From NCBI GenBank assembly GCA_021156265.1, contig JAJNBR010000280.1, positions 1-8,690 on the forward strand: a DNA stretch of 8,690 bases, in the 5' to 3' direction. The DNA is from Flavipsychrobacter sp. GTDB lineage: Bacteria > Bacteroidota > Bacteroidia > Chitinophagales > Chitinophagaceae. Below the pieces are notes generated by a model, which was not told the origin of the DNA, ran no database searches, and saw only the letters and a list, made by a program, of their open reading frames with translations. Below are positions 6,582-8,690 of this stretch, one piece after another; position 1 is the stretch's first letter, and each line of letters opens with the position of its first letter. The position numbers and the translations under genes are program-made.

Positions 6582-7862
6582 CTAATTCTTTTTAAATCTT
6601 TCGTGGTAAGCTTTTTCAAGTTCCTCGCGTTGTGTAGGATCTGAAACAGAGATAAGCAGCTTAGCGCGCTGTTCCAGGTTTTTGCCATACAGGTTTACGA
6701 TGCCGTGTTCGGTCACCACGTAGTGAACATGTCCCCGCGTTGTCACCACACCCGCACCCGTTTTCAGCGTGGGTACTATGCGCGATAGGCCTTTATTAGT
6801 CACAGATGGCAGTGCGATGATCGGTTTACCACCTTCAGATAGGGAGGCGCCGCGCATAAAATCCATTTGTCCGCCTATGCCGGAAAATTGGTATGTTCCT
6901 ATAGAATCGGCGCATATCTGGCCGGTCATATCTATTTCGATAGCACTATTGATGGCTACTACCTTCGGATTTTTACGGATGATCGCGGTATCATTTACAT
7001 AGGCTACATCCATAAATGATATGTCGGGGTTGTCGTCGACAAAATCATATAGCTTTCGCGAACCTATCGTAAAAGTGGTTACGATCTTTCCGGGACGTAT
7101 CTTCTTATGTTCATTAGTAATGACCCCTTTTTCTACAAGCGGTATGATACCATCCGAGAACATTTCTGTATGAATGCCGAGTTGGCTGTGGGAGTTAAGG
7201 GATTGCAATACAGCATCCGGTATAGAACCAATACCCATTTGGAGGGTTGAACCGTTCTCTATTAACGAAGCTACGTGTTGCCCTATGCGCTGGGCCTTTT
7301 GATCTATTTTTGCTCCGTAGTTAACTTCAGGCAATTCAGCGTCAACATATACCATAGCGCTAAGCTTTGAAATATGGATATGCCCATCACCATGGGTGCG
7401 GGGCATGCGCGGGTTGACTTGTGCGATAACTGTTTTTGCAACTCTAACGGCTGTCAGGGCGGCATCTATTGATGTGCCTAGCGTACAATAACCATGTTTG
7501 TCCGGCGGAGATACGTGGATGATAACGACATCGATCGGCAGGATACCGTTTTCGAACATTCTCGGGATCTCGCTCAGAAATATGGGAATATACTGGCCGC
7601 TGTCACTATTCACCCATTCCCGCACATTGGCGGATACAAACAGCGAGTTCAACCGGAAGCTTTTCCGGATAGCCGGCGTATTCCAGTTGATGGTGCCCTG
7701 GGTACTTATAGCCACCAGTTCTACGTCTGAAACTTCACCCGCCCGGTCAAGTAGTGTTTGTAACAGCTGCAGCGGCGTTGCTGCACTACCGTGAATAAAC
7801 ACCCGGTCCCCGCTTTTTACCAGCTTCACTGCTTCTTCAGCTGTCGTGTAGGTCGGATACAT
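6582..7862 (-). CDS. Acetyl-CoA hydrolase / CoA-transferase family protein (4-hydroxybutyrate CoA-transferase-like)
   Basis: This belongs to the acetyl-CoA hydrolase/transferase family (Cat1, AbfT, Ach1 relatives), which moves CoA between carboxylic acids through a glutamyl-CoA intermediate. The frame is open to ATG 7931 (449 residues). In that numbering the catalytic Glu is E256 in GIHTEMFSDG, the CoA-binding loop GIGSIPDA is 233-240, GIGGQMDF is 351-358, and the conserved C-terminus runs TTRGHVHYVVTEHG (397-410) and NLYGKNLEQRAKLL. I prefer the start at Met24 (7862; 426 residues): family similarity begins at MYPTYTTAEEAV, a TAnnTTTG box lies just upstream, and the gap to the divergent gene becomes 110 instead of 41 bases. 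The stop is 2 bases before the PLP-decarboxylase ATG, so the two are surely cotranscribed. Whether it acts on acetate, succinate, butyrate or 4-hydroxybutyrate cannot be told. Cytoplasmic; no signal peptide. Confidence 0.9.
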   Translation of the reverse strand: MYPTYTTAEEAVKLVKSGDRVFIHGSAATPLQLLQTLLDRAGEVSDVELVAISTQGTINWNTPAIRKSFRLNSLFVSANVREWVNSDSGQYIPIFLSEIPRMFENGILPIDVVIIHVSPPDKHGYCTLGTSIDAALTAVRVAKTVIAQVNPRMPRTHGDGHIHISKLSAMVYVDAELPEVNYGAKIDQKAQRIGQHVASLIENGSTLQMGIGSIPDAVLQSLNSHSQLGIHTEMFSDGIIPLVEKGVITNEHKKIRPGKIVTTFTIGSRKLYDFVDDNPDISFMDVAYVNDTAIIRKNPKVVAINSAIEIDMTGQICADSIGTYQFSGIGGQMDFMRGASLSEGGKPIIALPSVTNKGLSRIVPTLKTGAGVVTTRGHVHYVVTEHGIVNLYGKNLEQRAKLLISVSDPTQREELEKAYHERFKKN

Positions 7863-7866
7863 CTGG

Positions 7867-7874
7867 CAAAAGTA
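7867..7874 (-). promoter_or_regulatory. Putative -7 promoter box for the CoA-transferase/decarboxylase operon
   Basis: Minus-strand TACTTTTG matches TAnnTTTG and ends 4 bases before the preferred ATG at 7862, which would make the mRNA leaderless. It lies inside the longer frame that starts at 7931, so it is informative only if the shorter start is right. No -33 TTG was found at the expected spacing, and a chance match is possible. Confidence 0.35.
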
Positions 7875-7972
7875 CGACGTCTTCACCGGGTCGGACTGAC
7901 TAAAATCAGCCGCTGCTATTACCATGGTCATATTTGTTTTTTCTTATTGCTGATAGCTTCGCTGAAAAATCT

Positions 7973-8434
7973 ATGGAGCACCTTTTTACGATCTACGAAG
8001 ACCTGTCGCTCGATCGGCTGGCCGACAAGCTCAATAATGATTTTTACCAGCCTATCAGGGAGAAATGCAAACAGGTTGCTGCAGAGCTCGTAATAGACGA
8101 TAGCAAAGAGGCGATGTCCCGAATTGTTATCCTCATAGAAGCAAAACAGGAGTCGTTATTGAGTTACCTGCGAACGTTAGCAGAAAAGAGCGGCACCGGC
8201 CACAATTGTAGTAATTGCTCTGGCCAATGCGACATGGGACACGCGGAACATTTGATGGGCATAAAGGAGTCGCACATCATGATCGGGAGCTATGTGACCG
8301 GCATCGACATGAATGAATTGCCCGGCGAGCTCCAGCAATTGTCAAACTTGATAGCGGATCTGGTGCGGGTAGAAGAACAAGTGCTCGTGCCGAAAATATG
8401 GAATGCACAAAAGAAGATCAATGCCATTAATTAA
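7973..8434 (+). CDS. Small helical protein, possible degenerate hemerythrin/RIC-like fold with a Cys/His cluster
   Basis: The 153-residue protein starts at ATG 7973. The frame extends back to a TTG at 7934, but that extension has no support. The sequence is predicted almost entirely helical, with no signal peptide or membrane segment. Its helices resemble the di-iron hemerythrin-like repair proteins (YtfE/RIC): SLDRLADKLNNDFYQPIRE (12-30), IEAKQESLLSYL (55-66), KESHIMIG (98-105) and VRVEEQVLVP (131-140). Judged from memory against the RIC ligands, only E60, H101 and E134 fit; Y25, E56 and L130 replace histidines. Between the second and third helices is a Cys/His-rich loop: H77, C79, C82, C86, H90 and H93. 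Its last 14 bases overlap the next gene, a CcoI-type metal ATPase, implying translational coupling and a role in metal handling or oxidase maturation (inference). I do not recognise the family securely, so no symbol is given. Confidence 0.7.
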   Translation: MEHLFTIYEDLSLDRLADKLNNDFYQPIREKCKQVAAELVIDDSKEAMSRIVILIEAKQESLLSYLRTLAEKSGTGHNCSNCSGQCDMGHAEHLMGIKESHIMIGSYVTGIDMNELPGELQQLSNLIADLVRVEEQVLVPKIWNAQKKINAIN

Positions 8435-8690
8435 GGAGAGGAATGCGATAATAATTGAGAAAGAGTGCAAACAGGAGCTGTTATGCTACCACTGCGGCAC
8501 ACCTTGTATCACCGCCAGCATTAGTATTGAGGACAAAGCTTTCTGTTGCGAAGGCTGTAAACTGGTATACGAAATCCTGAACCAGAACGGTCTTTGCGAT
8601 TACTATACAATACAGTCGCACCCGGGATTGTCGCAGATAAAATCGATACGGAACGATAAATATGCCTACCTGGATGAGGCGGCAATAGCC
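8421..8690 (+). CDS. ccoI: CcoI-type heavy-metal-translocating P-type ATPase, N-terminal part (3' end outside the window)
   Basis: The frame is open from ATG 8421 to the right edge (90 codons). The visible part is the Cys-rich N-terminal domain that precedes the HMA and P-type ATPase domains in Bacteroidota copper ATPases of the CcoI/FixI group (ATPase-cat_bd type): CYHCGTPC (22-29), FCCEGC (41-46), then KLVYEILNQNGLCDYY (47-62). By family knowledge such ATPases move copper out of the cytoplasm for cbb3-type cytochrome oxidase assembly, and ccoS and ccoNOP genes often follow. The transmembrane helices, the DKTGT phosphorylation motif and the CPC motif are beyond the window, so CcoI versus a general copper exporter cannot be settled here. 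The start overlaps the end of the preceding gene by 14 bases. No other in-frame ATG, GTG or TTG lies between 8421 and the first conserved Cys. Confidence 0.82.
   Translation, partial: MPLIKERNAIIIEKECKQELLCYHCGTPCITASISIEDKAFCCEGCKLVYEILNQNGLCDYYTIQSHPGLSQIKSIRNDKYAYLDEAAIA

Noticed and set aside
7934..7972. TTG-started extension of the helical protein upstream of ATG 7973
   Set aside because: The extension is short, has no ribosome-binding support and would begin 2 bases from the longest divergent frame. The ATG at 7973 begins a good helical N-terminus.
8433..8451. A strong Shine-Dalgarno-like AAGGAGAGG followed by ATG at 8443
   Set aside because: That ATG frame stops after two codons (ATG CGA TAA) and is out of frame with the ATPase. 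Bacteroidota rarely depend on such sites, so it is probably a chance purine run.

Overview
The window looks like chromosomal DNA of a member of the Bacteroidota, probably a Chitinophagaceae-like bacterium. The evidence is a very large secreted protein with a type A C-terminal signal of the type IX secretion system, a remnant of the DUF6252 lipoprotein family, a CcoI-type ATPase with the N-terminal domain usual in this phylum, and TAnnTTTG (-7) promoter boxes in front of several genes. Shine-Dalgarno sites are scarce.

Layout, left to right. (1) 1-507, plus strand: the C-terminal end of a sensor histidine kinase that enters from outside the window. (2) 586-670: tRNA-Leu(GAG) with its own promoter and a strong terminator hairpin that it shares with the convergent gene. 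(3) 727-3876, minus: a 1049-residue surface or secreted protein with about 13 evenly spaced Trp-motif units (probably beta-propeller blades), three Ig/PKD-like domains and a T9SS sorting domain. (4) 3972-4646, minus: a lipoprotein form of methionine sulfoxide reductase A. (5) 4798-4882: tRNA-Ser(TGA) with a textbook Bacteroidota promoter and a terminator. (6) 4937-5340: a headless DUF6252-type fragment followed by a decayed second copy of the 3' half of the same tRNA-Ser. This has the architecture of a relic integration at a tRNA 3' end. (7) 5347-7862 (frame open to 7931), minus: a two-gene operon of an acyl-CoA hydrolase/CoA-transferase and a group II PLP-dependent decarboxylase. (8) 7973-8690, plus: a small helical Cys/His-rich protein that looks like a hemerythrin/RIC fold with most iron ligands lost. 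It overlaps the start of a CcoI-type heavy-metal P-type ATPase that runs off the right edge.

How the genes work together. The decarboxylase and CoA-transferase are only 2 bases apart and probably act in one amino-acid or carboxylate pathway whose substrate cannot be read from the sequence. The hemerythrin-like gene overlaps the ATPase gene by 14 bases, which suggests a role in copper handling or cbb3 oxidase assembly. The other genes look like independent transcription units. The observations most worth a second look are the tRNA-Ser remnant with its cargo fragment, the ligand-poor hemerythrin-like protein coupled to CcoI, and two promoters so close to start codons that the mRNAs may be leaderless.
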